A stretch of DNA of 64,000 nt. It comes from Zygnema circumcarinatum. Taxonomy: Eukaryota; Streptophyta; Zygnematophyceae; Zygnematales; Zygnemataceae. Numbering within the stretch: the first letter of the stretch is position 1; each line of letters begins with the position of its first letter. The notes below the pieces were generated by a model. That model saw only the letters and a program-made list of their open reading frames with translations, was not told the origin of the DNA and ran no database searches. Below are positions 1 through 11,898 of the stretch, piece by piece. A program made the translations under genes and the position numbers. The DNA is taken from NCBI GenBank assembly GCA_037447605.1, contig CM074804.1, forward strand, positions 7,872,527 to 7,936,526. Reading direction: 5' to 3'.

Positions 1-159
1 CGGACAGGATTCGTCGTCCGCAGGCTGGTAGGTAGCCTTCCCTGGCACGGCCCGGGAGCCAAAAGGCGCTCGGCCTCGCCCCCTGCTGCATTCTTCATCT
101 TCCCCGCAGGCGAGCGCTGCTGAGTGCTGCTGCTGCTTCTGCCCTTCTGCTTTCCGTCC
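1..159 (+). promoter_or_regulatory. 5' flank / 5'UTR of NEMP-like gene
   Basis: GC-rich leader directly upstream of the ATG at 160. A short CTG/CTT-rich stretch precedes the start codon. No TATA box or other clear element is visible; the promoter probably continues outside the window. Confidence 0.4.
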
Positions 160-3100
160 ATGGCGTTCGCATCGTGTTTTCTCGCTTTCTTACTCCTCTG
201 CGTGCCTTTGGCGCGTGGAGAAGTTGTGTCGGAGTCTGAAGACATGCCAACGTTCGTAGAAACAGGTGAGCTCAGTTGTGCTTGTCTGCCGCGCTTTCCG
301 TTGCTTGACCGTTGCTTGATGGGAGCAGCAGCAATAATTGCAAGATGCTGCTTAGGAAAGGCGCAGTTTCTAGATTCCTTGTGGTGTCTTCTGCTGTAAG
401 AAACTGGCTGTTTTCAGTCTGCTTTTAAGCTTTTGTCAAGATCTTGCTCCGTTGCAAGAATATAGTCCACAAAAGTTTGAATCGTTATCTGCTTCGTGGC
501 ATCCAGGTGGCCTTTCAGTAAGTGCTCCAATCGAAATTCTGGAATCAAGATACGTGTACGGAGCGAATCAGAATCCATTGCAGACTGTTATTCGATTCAA
601 AGTCCCTGCTTGCTCGCTCCATACGCGTGCTATGAAATATTTCTTCGTCAGCAAGGTGATTGCATCGTTCAACGATGAGACAAAGGCTTCATATTTCGGC
701 CGGTTGCTGACGACTTCCTCGAGTGCCGAGGTCTGTCTGCACAGGTGAGCTCACTGCATGCCGTGCTTTTTTGGCTTCTCTTTCGTGGCCTGGCATGCTG
801 TTACTAGTGCAAAGGGCATCGTGGATTCTTGCGCATTTCTTTTGCTTTCAGAAAAGTCTTCAGTCATTTTGTTTAACGACAGGATCAGGAACTTTGCCTC
901 ATTTTGTTAAAACTGTCTGTCATTTACATTAGTTTAACAGTTTACTTGCTGTTTTTTCTTGTCGTTTCTCGCCTTTCTGTTGCAGGAATGAGAGCGTTAA
1001 AATGGGCTCGTGCATTGGTGCTTGGATTCCTTTAAAAAATACGGTAGCCTTGACTTTCCTTGTGTACCATTCTGAAGTTACTTATGTGGACATTAAGATT
1101 CCGTTAAACGGAGGACTTTCGGATGCCAAGTTACAGCTGCAACTCACAGAAGGTGCGTGTTGACAACTTTCACGTGTACAGCCTTGCAGGACTGGCTTTG
1201 AAGAAGAGAAACAGTGTTCTTTTTTTGGGGTAGATCGATAGACATTTCGTTGCTTGGGTTTCAGGCTGATCCTTATTTTTCTGTGTGGGCAATTGCGGTG
1301 TTTGCAGAATTCTGTATTTATCGTGTATATCTCTTCATGTTCGGCATCTTCTTGTTCTTGACGGCTCCGATTCTAAGCCAGTGGCTGCTGTTTTATTACA
1401 GCAGCGGAATGCTTTTTGGAGTCGCTTTTATTGCATTCATTTTACCATATAAGGTATTTGCTTCAAGCATTTAAAGCATGTTGTCATGTTTCTAGATCCG
1501 TGAGTGTTTTGAGCTGTTGATCCATCCAACCACTCAATTTCAATTGCTAACAGGCACACATTTTGGTACTCAGGATTAATTTGGGCTGGTATGTTTGCAG
1601 GCCTTTCGACAAGCGCCGACTATTGGGCAAGGCCTATGGTATATTCTATTTTTGGGATCCTTTGTAAGTTGCTAACTTTGCGTCACGCGTCATCATCATC
1701 CTGTCGCTACTTTGAAATGTCTTGTTACGTTTTCTAGAAAGTTACTAAGCAGTCAATGCATCATTCGGATGGAGGAAAACTGATTTCAAGGTTAACTGAT
1801 TGGTGGATTACATTGGTTTCAGATTGCGATGTATTGCTTATGTCAATCTGGAACTGATTGGTGAATCCTCAGTTTGGCTATCGGTTTCGTCATCGTAGCT
1901 TTCGGAAAGATGTGCTAAAATGTGGGTTTTCTGTTTGGTCTTGTGATTTTATGGCAGACGGGAATCGGTTACATTGGACAACTCTATTTCTTGTTTCAAG
2001 CATTGGATGCAATGCAAAGTTCAAGCGGACATGGAGAGGCAGCCACTTCGGTAAGTTGCTTCTGCCCATTCTTTTGCCTTCCAACATAGGATTGCGACAA
2101 AAAGAATTGACATTATTAACAATTTTTTTTATTGGTTTTAATTTCTGTGCAGATCCTTATATTATCAATCGTTATGTTTCTTTTGATTGGAGCTGGGCTC
2201 GGATACTGGACTACTCGGAGTATCATATTGACGCCCGAAGGCGCAATAACTCCTTCAATTGCTGAATTCGTGAAGTGGGCAATGCGCATTGTGGCTATAG
2301 CTCTCCTCAGTCAGGTAATTCTTTCGCTTTCTCTTTTGTTGAATACGGCCGCTTCATCAGAGGAAGTTATGCTTTTTTTTTTTTCAATTTGAGGTGAAAA
2401 TTTCGACCATAGATGGAATGTTTGATTGAATGTTACAATTTCAATGTGTCCAGTGGAGTCCTCATTTCTGATATTTTCATATGGGAATTGCAGAGTTCTC
2501 ACGATCTCGAAGACTCTACATTTGCCGTTCTATTGGTGGCTATCGCCTCGCAGTTGCTTCATGTACAACTTTGGTATGTCCCAGCTGAACTGCCTTTTAT
2601 TATTTCTGGCTTGTAGGTGAACCATGTTTGGGGAATCGGGCAATTCAAAGGAGACATTTTTATGTTTTTGTAGCTTGTTGTGTCGGATGTAGTATTTTCT
2701 CTCTTTTTATTCTTGTACGTTTGCGCTATGTGCAGGAGACTGGCCAAGCAAAGGAGTACTTGTGAGCAAAACAGTTTTGATCCTACGATTGACGGTAGGT
2801 CTTCATAAAACAACACCGGTCGTCTTTTGATTGTTGTATGCAAGATGCAATTGAAGTCAGTTGTTTCCGAGGGATTGAGATGTGATGTCAGTTGAAATCG
2901 AGTTTGCATTCAACTTGGATGTGGCTGCTCATTTATTTTACGATGTGCCAATCTTTTTTCTCATCAGAGAAAGTCTCATACTGTTCTCGTTCTTTGCTGG
3001 TTCTTGCGTTTGTGCTTGAACTGAATTTTGTTTTGGTTTTTATGCAGGTGACTATGGGAAAGATTTCATTCCCATGCATATCCAAGAGCAAGCATTCGTC

Positions 3101-3268
3101 TCGACGTTCCATGCCTCGAAACGTCGAAGATTTCGAAGCCCACAAGAAGCGGCCTCCATCTCGCAAGCTTGCACGCAGGCAGCTCTCGGCGATTTGGTTC
3201 GATCGCCCGAATTCAAGAAATGGGCGCAAGGAAATCAGACGACGTCGTTTTGTTCTTACTATCGATAG
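160..3268 (+). CDS. NEMP/PNET2-like nuclear-envelope integral membrane protein (DUF2215)
   Basis: Ten-exon model: join(160..265, 459..744, 986..1152, 1308..1453, 1601..1663, 1958..2050, 2153..2314, 2494..2573, 2736..2794, 3048..3268), 1383 nt, 460 aa, with phase kept throughout. Residues 1-20 form a signal peptide (MAFASCFLAFLLLCVPLARG). A lumenal domain follows that contains the family motif VCLHRN. Several hydrophobic segments come next, including LSQWLLFYYSSGMLFGV and LGYWTTRSIILTPEG. The C-terminal tail is basic and ends with the conserved block SPEFKKWAQGNQTTS, matching plant members. NEMP proteins sit in the inner nuclear membrane and support nuclear-envelope stiffness; plant PNET2 contacts chromatin at the nuclear periphery. 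Function is inferred from family membership. Intron 5 is the least certain, since 1800-1957 has other possible acceptors. The ATG at 160 opens a good signal peptide, and no in-frame ATG lies between it and the window start in the visible leader. Confidence 0.85.
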
Positions 3269-4831
3269 GAGCAAAGAAGGATTGGGGTACTTTCGAAAGG
3301 ATGGTGAGAGTACTCCACATTTGCTAATGTTTGGTATCTCGAAGAGAACCCCTTTGGGTTCGACTCTCTTCATGCACAAATAAGGCCAAAAGCGGCCCGC
3401 AGAGAAGCCGAGAGGACGGTGGATTGTTCGGCACGTTGCAAGGAAGCGGGCGGAGAAATTCAGGAGCTCAATAAGTGGGCGACTGGCCAATAAGCTAGAA
3501 TGTTTGTGACGAAAACGAGGTGGTTGTAGCCTTTGGCTGCATGCGGATGCAAGAGTTTGCAAGAGTGAAAATGGAGTGGTACTTGCTCTTTTTTGGGCGC
3601 AATTGTTCATATTTATTGCATAGGTTTCTTAAGAGCAGGTCCAATCTGTTTATTGGCTTTGCCAATGCTTTGTCGCCTAGTGATAGAGAAAGTCAAACAT
3701 GTCAGGGTCGGTCAAACGTGGTCAGTCTAGGGGTGGCAGTTGAAGTTTAGCTTTTGTCGCGTCTCTTCTTTGTTTGACTTTTGTTATGGAATATTTTCTC
3801 TTTCAGTAGGAGAGTGGGGGGTGGATCATAGAAGCCTTGTGAATTTGACCCACTTTCCTCTTCAGGTAGTCGGGTGTTTGGCTCACCTTTTGGCCACACC
3901 ACATTTCCTTTTTGTCCCTTGAAATAGCGATTTGCTATTTTGAGAAGTCGGATATGATTTCGAGATCATCCGCGATGCTGCAAGTGGGGCTCTCTGATTA
4001 GGGAGATCACAACGGGGAGAAGAAGAATGTTTTTTTGTCAATGTAGTCGAGTGGTCCGTCGCTGTCTGATAGTTGCAACGGTCTTGCAGTGCTTCTGCTT
4101 CTGCTGGTAATTAAGAATGCCTCGCCTGTGGCTGTGGCTGTGCCTGTGTTGCATGCCAAGTTGCTTTTTCTTACAACTTTAAACAAAAAACCAACAAGAA
4201 ATGCGAACAAGACATTTGCAAATCTGGCAGTAGCTCATTGGCAACTTTGCGCTTCTTGTTTGAGATTGTAAGAGTGAACAGCATGAGTCAACACACGAGC
4301 ACACCACATGCGATTGGGTAGACTTCTTTAGAATGGGTTCCGGTCACTCACGGAGAGGCAAAAGAAGGCCTCCAAGTTTAATTAGGGCGCTGTTCGTGTG
4401 TAAATGTCAGCAATTTTTTTATATTTATGAGGCAAACCACAAAGCACTTCATGCCATAAGTGAACACATGGTCACTTTGTCCTCTAAATCAGCATGAACG
4501 CTCCATAGCCTGAAGTCTGAAATGTCACCCCTAACGTCACTCTCTGCTCCAATCCTTCATTGCAGCCCCATCATCATGTGGGTCCCAGCCACAGCAATTT
4601 ACATAATGACTCCTATTTACAATATCTTATACATGGGACCTCAATCGGGTTTATTTACTTGTCAATTCAAACTTCAGCAGTAGCCTTAACTTAGAGCCAA
4701 AATAGAAATTTTATCTTACCTTTGATTTAACCTTCGCTTTACTTAAGAACATGGATGGAACCCTAAAAACCCTAAAACATGTACCAGCCAATGTACGCCC
4801 CCCGTTCGAGCTAAACAACATAGAACTTCAC
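3269..4831. other. Intergenic: 3' ends of convergent NEMP and SLAC genes
   Basis: Low-coding DNA between two convergent genes. It should hold the 3'UTRs of both. A pair of telobox-like aaccctaaaa units lies at about 4760-4780. No further gene is recognisable. Confidence 0.5.
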
Positions 4832-6504
4832 TCACCAGAGCTCATTCCTTGTCTCCAAACAGGGTGCAACAATCACATCGTTAACGAATAGGGTTCCATG
4901 AAACAGTTCCAGTAAAGTTCTGGCGGCCACGAGAGCAGTCGTGACAGATGCAATTAGGGTAAGGAGAAGGGCCAGACCCACCGAGAAAGTTGAGTTTGCC
5001 TCCACCATATACCCAATGGATGCACAAGCGGCGGCATTCATGGGGAATGTGTAGGCCCACCAGGCCAAGGAAAACCTGCACAGTTCAGTTCAGTTTGCAG
5101 TCAGGACTGCCAACTGAAAATGTCATGGTTTCCATGATCATGTGCGTGTGGGTGCCCTTCTGCTACTGTTTGATGGGTTGTTCCCCAAATCAAGATCAGA
5201 ACTGAAGAAATTTCTGCGACTGACAGAGATTCCAACAAACCTGAGATCTCGAAAAAGGCGGTGTTGGCGGCCCTGCAGGCTCACCAAGCAACACGTGTCC
5301 CAATAAGCATCCCTCTCTGTCCACGTGTCAGCACACAGACCACTCCAAATGCATGTACCTGCTGCTATTTCGCCTCTCTTCTCGCACCACGGCTGCCCTT
5401 CAAACAGCAAGAGCCTTCTTATATGAAGCAAAATCTTCCATTAACTTCACGATTTCCATCCATTCGCCACTTTTTAGGGTTTGAGGATTTTGGCGTGCCG
5501 AATTCAGAGACGAGCGCACGAGACTGACCATTTGCAGGTACATGAAGGCGGCGATGAAGAACAGAGACTTTGAGAAAGCATCCATTCGCCCTGCAATGGC
5601 ATTCCATCCAATAGAGGCCGCGGAGGGGGGCGCCACAAAGAGGAAAAAGAGAGGATGCATATATTCCGGAAGCAGGAAGTTTCCCTGAAGACGTTGGTAC
5701 AAAGTGATGAACACAGTGATCTGGTGAATGGTGCCGACTGCAAAGAAGAAAAGGGCGGGGTCCCTCCACCCGCAGAGAACTGCAACTTTCGCTCCAACAA
5801 AGTTTCCAATTATAGATATCTGGCCAGGTGCAAAAATGTGATATTCAGAACAACAGAAGCAGCACCAAGAACAGTGGAAAACGACCAACACAATAAACTA
5901 TAAAATGATCAGAAAGAAAAAAGAGAGACGAATGTCCCTCTCCCCCGAACCCCAACCCTTAGTTTTTTCCTTTCTATCTTCTCCTGAACCAGCATCACCT
6001 GCGTTGTGGGATTCGCCACGGAGCTGAGCCGATGATACCCCTGCGACATCCACTCCCCAAAGACCTGCAAATCAAGGGCCAGGATTGGCCCCATGCAGAG
6101 CACGAGAGCCGTCGGATGCGCCTCCCTTCCCGGATGAAGGAGGTCGGTCACCCACGAGGGAGCACCCTCCACGAGAAAGAGAGCGGAGATGAAGGGGCAG
6201 AAGAAGAAGTTTATCCGCACAGGGTGCTCGTACTCGAGGCGAGCCGAGCTCGGATAGAGGCACAGCTTAAGGGTGTAGATGATGCTGCATGTGAGGAGGA
6301 GGCAGCAGCCGATGGTCCACATGGCGTTATGTATGGCGAAGGAAAAGGGAGCCATGGCCAAGGGGGCATGCTGAGTCATCAGCTTGCAAAGGAAGGAATG
6401 GCTGCATACTCCCATGCATGTACCAAATGTTACCACTGCAGGACGTGGATAGTGGGGGGGGCGGGGGGAGGAGGGAGGGGGGAGGGGGGGGGGGNNNNNN
6501 NNNN

Positions 6505-6558
<54 letters not shown>

Positions 6559-8421
6559 CGAGAGAGAGAGAGAGGGAGAGAGAGAGAGAGAAGGGGAGGT
6601 TTAGGTGAAGGGGCTGTGGGGTATTGAAATGGAGAGGTGTAGATGCAACAGCTCAGCAGACAAACCTCGAAGGTGCCAAGTAGAGCATAGAAACCCTAAG
6701 GCTTACCCGTGAAACGGAGGAGGAATGGGAACTGATCTATGTCGGGTTTCCGTTCCGTTGGCTCATCCACTGCAACAGGTTGCTTGGCACTGTCTGGCAG
6801 TGGAGCCTGCTGCCACGTGGCAGGCTGGCTTTGATTCTTTGAGGGCTGTGCTCCTGCTCTCCCTCCGGTGACGTCAGCATACGAGCACAACAGGGCCTGC
6901 CATGGTAGCGGCAGGAAGTGCAGCTTTCAGAATCTGCCACAATTTCGTAGCAAGGTTGCATTTTTTTTCAAATTATTGCTCGGGCCACAGCGCCGATTTG
7001 TTGATTATTCAGAATATGATACTTTTTGTTTGTGCTAACATGAAAAAAAAAAAAAAGGGGGGGGTAGGGAGAAAGAGGAAGAGTCTATATGCCTGACTTT
7101 GAAATATTACTCCCCCCCCCTCCCTCTCCCCTCACCCCTTTCCCATAAAACAAGAGAAGAAGCTCTATCGCAGTAAAGCCCCAAACTTTACAAAATGGAG
7201 CCACTCCATAAAGTGTGAAAGAAGCAAGAAATGACCCTGTTTCCATCATGTTACCTCTTCCATCGACGGTCGACGTGACCGATATTCAACATCCTCCACC
7301 TTCTCGCTTCTCTGCACCCCATTAAGGAATCGAGCGGCTATGGATCGCAAAAAACCTGTAAAATGTGCTCTCTTTTTGTTAATCTTCTCCTCCTTTTCAT
7401 CACCAATCCTCGCCCCTCCCTCGCCTCCCAAAAAAATGGGTCCCGGATCGCTTGCTGCATACAAACTTGCAGCGCTGCAATCGCTGCCCGTACTCCTTAG
7501 AGACAACGTTCTTTGCGGAGCTAAAAATTGCCTTTGAAATAGAGAGGGAGGAGAGGGAAAAAAAGATTTTCTAGGGCTGAGAGGCTGCGACCGGGGAAAC
7601 CCTAAAGAGAGGTAGGCTGCCTCCTCCTCCTCCAAAGCGCTAACCCTAACCCTAAAACGCGGCAAATGCTGCTGCTGCTGCTCCGTACTGTCCCACGGAT
7701 TTTCCGTTGCAGGGAACGGCGGCATGGAAAGGCCCCCACTTGCAAACGGCCGCGGGAAGGAGGGGGCCGGGGCGGGGGGTTCAGGGTCAACCCTAATCGG
7801 CCAGGCAGGGTTTTTAGGGTTTGCGGAGGTTCCAGCTTCCAGGAGAGAAGGAATGGAGATGCTTCTGCTGCTCGGCTCCATGGCGGAGGGGGGGCGCCAG
7901 GAGGGGGGCTCGGCTGACGTGGCGCCACGTGGCAGGCCATAGTGCTGCCAGCTGGCAGGCAGGTCAGTTTCTGGCCAATCAGAGCGCTCCTCTGCAAGGC
8001 CCGGGACAACCCTAAACCCCCCTCGCAGGCTGACGTCATCCTCCCCTGAAGCAGCTCCATCCCCCCATTCTCTTTCTCCGAGCGTGACGTCATCCGAGAC
8101 AGCTGCCCCCTCGCCCTCCCTGTGCCCGCCCTGCCTTCCTCTGTCGAGAATCCACGTGTCGCCTAGAGAGCCTGCCACGTGTCCCCCCGAGCTGTCCTCC
8201 TCCTCCTCTTCCTCCCACGCGGCGTAGCGCTTCAATGAGAAGCCAACACGTGGCGAGCGCTCCAATGAGGACGCGCCAGGTGGCGAGTCCTCCACTGAGA
8301 AGCCGCCACGTGGCGGACTCGGCGAGAAGCTGCCGGCGGCCTCCCCCTCGAGCCTCCGCCGCGCGTTGCGGGCTGCGGCCATCAGTGACGTCATGCTGAC
8401 GTCACGCTGCATGGCGGCCAT
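4832..8421 (-). CDS. SLAH: S-type (slow) anion channel, SLAC1/SLAH family
   Basis: Six-exon model: complement(join(4832..5075, 5241..5272, 5529..5819, 5999..6435, 6707..6896, 7255..8421)), 2361 nt, 786 aa, all phases consistent. The family is a plasma-membrane anion channel of ten helices (TehA fold) that releases chloride, nitrate or malate, often under kinase control. Family signatures are in order: DQFPFLLRF at the end of exon 2, then EYEHPVRINFFF, GEWMSQGYHRLSSVANP, IGNFVGAKVAVLCGW, YMHPLFFLFVAPPSAAS, and FSLAWWAYTFPM near the C-terminus. Exon 5 is only 32 nt (RQHRLFRDLR), but it restores the family spacing exactly. The first exon encodes an unusually long cytosolic N-terminus rich in Ser, Pro and acidic runs. 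ATG 8421 has a strong context (gccATGGcc); no ATG lies upstream in frame. The N-terminal exon is less certain than the channel core because the family is poorly conserved there. Confidence 0.88.
6495..6504. other. Assembly gap (10 N) in SLAC intron 2
   Basis: Ten N bases lie between a poly-G run (6460-6494) and a GA dinucleotide tract (6505-6595). The gap probably reflects unresolved simple repeats and does not touch a coding exon. Confidence 0.95.
6505..6598. repeat. (GA)n microsatellite in SLAC intron 2
   Basis: About 90 bp of near-perfect GA with occasional gagc interruptions. On the coding (minus) strand it reads as a CT tract. Confidence 0.9.
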
Positions 8422-9294
8422 GGCTCCGCCCGGAATCCGCGGCTCCCTCGCTTGGCGCAGCGCCCATAAAGGCCCGCGCCGGGGGGGGGCGGGGGGGGGG
8501 GGCCGGCAGGTCCGGGAACCGGCCGGCAATGGCCGGCCGGCACAATCTGGGAGCCGTATAATCGTACAGTACCTGCCCTGGTTCTGTACTGTACTTTACC
8601 CCCCTGGTAAACCCTGGTACGGATAGGGAAGGGGAGAATCTGGTGCGTATCTGGAAGTGCGACGTGATTGGTTTGGAGATTCGAGCCACGTCAGCGTAAT
8701 CTGATACGTGGTCATGGTACTTGCGGCTGGCTCGCGGCAGGCGGCAGGTCAGGAACAAAACATTGGCGGGCGGGGCATGAAATCTTGGGGCCCTAGAACA
8801 CGGGCCCCACATTGGGACCAGGGATAGAGGCACATGCCACAGCAAGATTGAATAGTCGCTTGCTGCCATGCATGCATGCATGTTTGTGTCCTTGAAAACA
8901 AATTACCCATCCATCCTTTCTTTGTACATCTATCGCACAGTAAGTACATCCCCATGTCCTTATTACTCGTTCGTACTCTTCATACTTTCTCATGCACAAT
9001 GCAAAATTGGCACAAAAACGGTGCATGGTACCACCGCGCACCGTTGTGTTGAACGCAACGGCTAACTGCTGCATGGAACGCCTGATGCCGGCACATCGAC
9101 AGCGAGGCCATGGCACATACACGGCACGCCCCCCCCTCGCCTCCAAAGGCAACCGCAAACCCTAAAATTCCGCAGCGAGTGAGCGACCGAGCTCAGAAGC
9201 AGAAGCAGGCTCCTTCTCCTCCTGCAGCGGCTGCTGCTGCTGCCGCTCTTCTTCTTCTTTGTCTTCTTCTTCTTCTTCATCTTCTTCTTCTGTA
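8422..9294. other. Intergenic between ankyrin-BTB gene and SLAC gene
   Basis: Upstream region of the SLAC gene. It is GC- and G-rich near the SLAC start (poly-G at 8480-8500) and contains a CATGCATG run at 8866-8882. The far end includes the CT/TCT-rich 3' flank of the ankyrin-BTB gene (9239-9290). Plain intergenic DNA otherwise; no gene recognised. Confidence 0.45.
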
Positions 9295-9515
9295 TTACGG
9301 GTGCGGGGAGGGGAAGAGCTGATTGGGGCTGTCGAACTTGTCCGCGAAGACGGGTTTCTCCGCGGGGTGGCGGTGCGCCCGCCGGGTGTCGAGCGCGGCG
9401 TGGAGGGCCTTCGCGCACTTGAGGGCGAGCGCGCGCGACCCGCTGTCGCCCGCCGCGCGGAGGACCGCGATCCACGTGTCTGCACGCACGCCAGGGAGAG
9501 GGAGACCCTTCAGCC

Positions 9516-9610
<95 letters not shown>

Positions 9611-11898
9611 CTTTCTCGCCCTCTCTCGCCTCTCGGCAGGCTGGCATTGAGGGGAAGACATGAAGGATCGAGAGAGAGGGGGGGGGGATGTGGCCTCCTC
9701 ACCTGGAGTGCAGACGATAAGCGACTCGCACATATGCATAAGCGCATCTACTCCGTACTGTGAGCAAGCCGGCCAAGCAGAGGATTCAGTTCAGTTCAGT
9801 TCCGTTCCAGTTGGTTTCATTTTTGTACTGAGTGCTGAAATTTAACATTCAGGAGTGAGAATTCTCTGTAGCAGTGACGAAAAAACGGCCCATTCATACA
9901 ATCACATCTACAAAAAACGCAACTACCTTTGCAGAGGAGTGAAAGCAAGAGAACCTCTACACTCACCACGTGGGCTGCCCTAAAAAGGTCGATTCCTCGG
10001 CTTTGAATGAACTCTGCTTCCACTGCTCCCGTGTACATGAACTCGACCATTTTCTTCACAACTCTGAAGGAAGCCTCCTTCAGCTCCACTCGGTTCGACC
10101 CAAGCAGAGTCGCAGACTCAATGTTGAACTTCAGAACCTGCCAACCTCCACCGACATATCCTGCCCAGTCAAAACGAAAGCCCTGTCTGCATACGACTCC
10201 AAAACTCCTCCTTACCTTGAATCAAAGTCCTTCTCTCCTCACTTGCCACTCTATTCCTCCTCTACGTCAAAGGGCCAACTTTGCGTGAGCAAAGCCACCC
10301 TAATCATCGTAGAAATTCTGCACCTTCTCTTCTCAAGTCGAAACGCATGAACTCACCTTCGAATTGTGCACCAAAAGCTCCTTCAACGCGCATACGTAGT
10401 GTCCTTCAGCCCACACCTCCACCAGTTGGTGGTCCCCACTCTCCATCAGCTTCGCCCAGCCTTCCTGCACGACAGCTGGCACAGAGGCCTCGTGTAGCCG
10501 CACATCGCTCTCCTCCTCGAGCTCGCAAATCAGCGCGGTAGCGAGAACGTTGATAATGTCATCCCAGTGACGATATTCCCATCCTAAAGGAGCAGAAAAT
10601 GTAACAGAGTTAGCCCTGTGGAGGGGACTCTACTAGGGAGATGGTTGAGGGGGATGAAGCTCACTAAAGAACAATCGTCAAGGACGCAAAGTTGGACGAG
10701 CGATTAGAAAGTGAAAGAGAGTGATTAGGAAAGAAACTTGCACTACAGCACGTTCATAGAGAGGCAGCATTTGACGACAACAGGTTCAGGGCCATGCAAG
10801 CCTCCGACGAGAAGCTTCGGCAGCGTTCTGTTCAGCTCATAACATGCAAGTTCATTCAGCTAAGATGCTCCTTCATTAGCTGAAAAGAATCCCTTCTCTT
10901 CAGAATGCAGAATACCTTTAAGGTATAGAGCAGACTTCAGCTCCAAGGCCACCTGCATACATTGCAGAGAAAAACAAGCGCTCTTTCCCTTAACGCTCGT
11001 TGCCTTAAGACTCCTATTTGAATACCCTTAAGGCCGACGCCTACCAGCTTCAATGCACCACATCTTCAACCAGCAAACAAGACCACATTTTGTTGCAGGA
11101 ACCTTTAAACAAGGCCAGAATTAAGCGACGGCTAATGTCACACAAATACGCTGTGGCTTACCAAAAGCGGAGTCTTGTGATCGAGATCGACCTTCTTGGT
11201 CTCCTGCTGCCGCTGCTGGTCATGCCTCACTATGGAGACCTTGTGAGCGGAGGGAGGAGAAGCAGCTTTGATGCTCACTTTGGCTCCGTGCTGAAGGAGG
11301 AGCTCCGCCATGCTCACATTCCGATGCGAGTCGTAGCCGTAGACAGCCAAGAAGAGGGCGGTCACGCCCTGCAGGAGAGGAGGCAGGCGGCACGGGTGGA
11401 GCAGCTGGCTGGGAATTTAGGGCTAGGATTAGGGTAAGGTTAGGGTTAGGGTTAAGGTTAGGTATGGGTCGGGTAGAGTTAGGGTTCGGTTTAGGGTTAG
11501 AAGTTAGAACACATACAAAGAACCGTGTGTGAATTCTGGGAGAGGAGAGAATGCGCAACGAGAAAATAAAAGTGAGAGGCTGAAGAGAGAGAAATGCGAG
11601 AGAAAGAGCAGCGAGAACGACAGCGGAGGTTTCGAAAAGAGAGTGATCAGCAAGAAAGGGATTCAGAAAGTGCATAGAGCAGCAAGAGCGAGAAATATAG
11701 CAGGTCAAGAGAGTGAGCGTACGAGAGAGAGAGAGAGCGAAAGAGATAGAGAGGGACCTCATCGTTGTAGGCGTTGACGTCCACATTCCTGTTGTGCAGG
11801 AGCGCCGCCACGGTGTCTTCCTTCCCCTCCTCCACGGCGCGGAACAGCGTGGCCTGGTCCAGAGCGCGCTCCCGCGCCCCCGCCTCCTGCTCCGCCAT
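9295..11898 (-). CDS. Ankyrin-repeat and BTB/POZ domain protein
   Basis: Seven-exon model: complement(join(9295..9479, 9703..9757, 9967..10137, 10357..10583, 10916..10952, 11162..11368, 11758..11898)), 1023 nt, 340 aa. Exons 1-2 carry ankyrin repeats ([19 protein letters not shown], then [15 protein letters not shown]). Exons 4-5 form a BTB fold: [20 protein letters not shown] followed by [20 protein letters not shown] and LFRAAHV. Exon 6 supplies [12 protein letters not shown], as in BTB proteins, and the last exon carries [10 protein letters not shown] and [13 protein letters not shown] proteins of this kind often act as CUL3 ubiquitin-ligase adaptors or NPR/ARIA-type regulators; the target here is unknown. 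The exon 3 region is weak: exon 3 is only 37 nt and an alternative open frame lies next to it. The start codon sits behind a long GA tract that would lie in the 5'UTR. Confidence 0.7.
9517..9635. repeat. (CT)n microsatellite in the last intron of the ankyrin-BTB gene
   Basis: About 110 bp of CT dinucleotides on the plus strand, GA on the coding strand, lying between exon 6 and the last exon. Confidence 0.9.
11415..11500. repeat. Interstitial telomere-like repeats
   Basis: Degenerate array of TTAGGG and TTTAGGG units in intron 1 of the ankyrin-BTB gene. Both six- and seven-base units occur. Confidence 0.75.

Noticed and set aside
7600..8100. Alternative frames in the SLAC first exon
   Set aside because: They overlap the main frame in very GC-rich DNA and lack the in-frame splice link to the channel exons.
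9475..9740. Long frames through the CT/GA microsatellite (Ser-Leu or Glu-Arg repeats)
   Set aside because: These are readings of a dinucleotide repeat in an intron, not proteins; the same holds for similar frames near 6500, 11900, 16650, 31500 and 54200.
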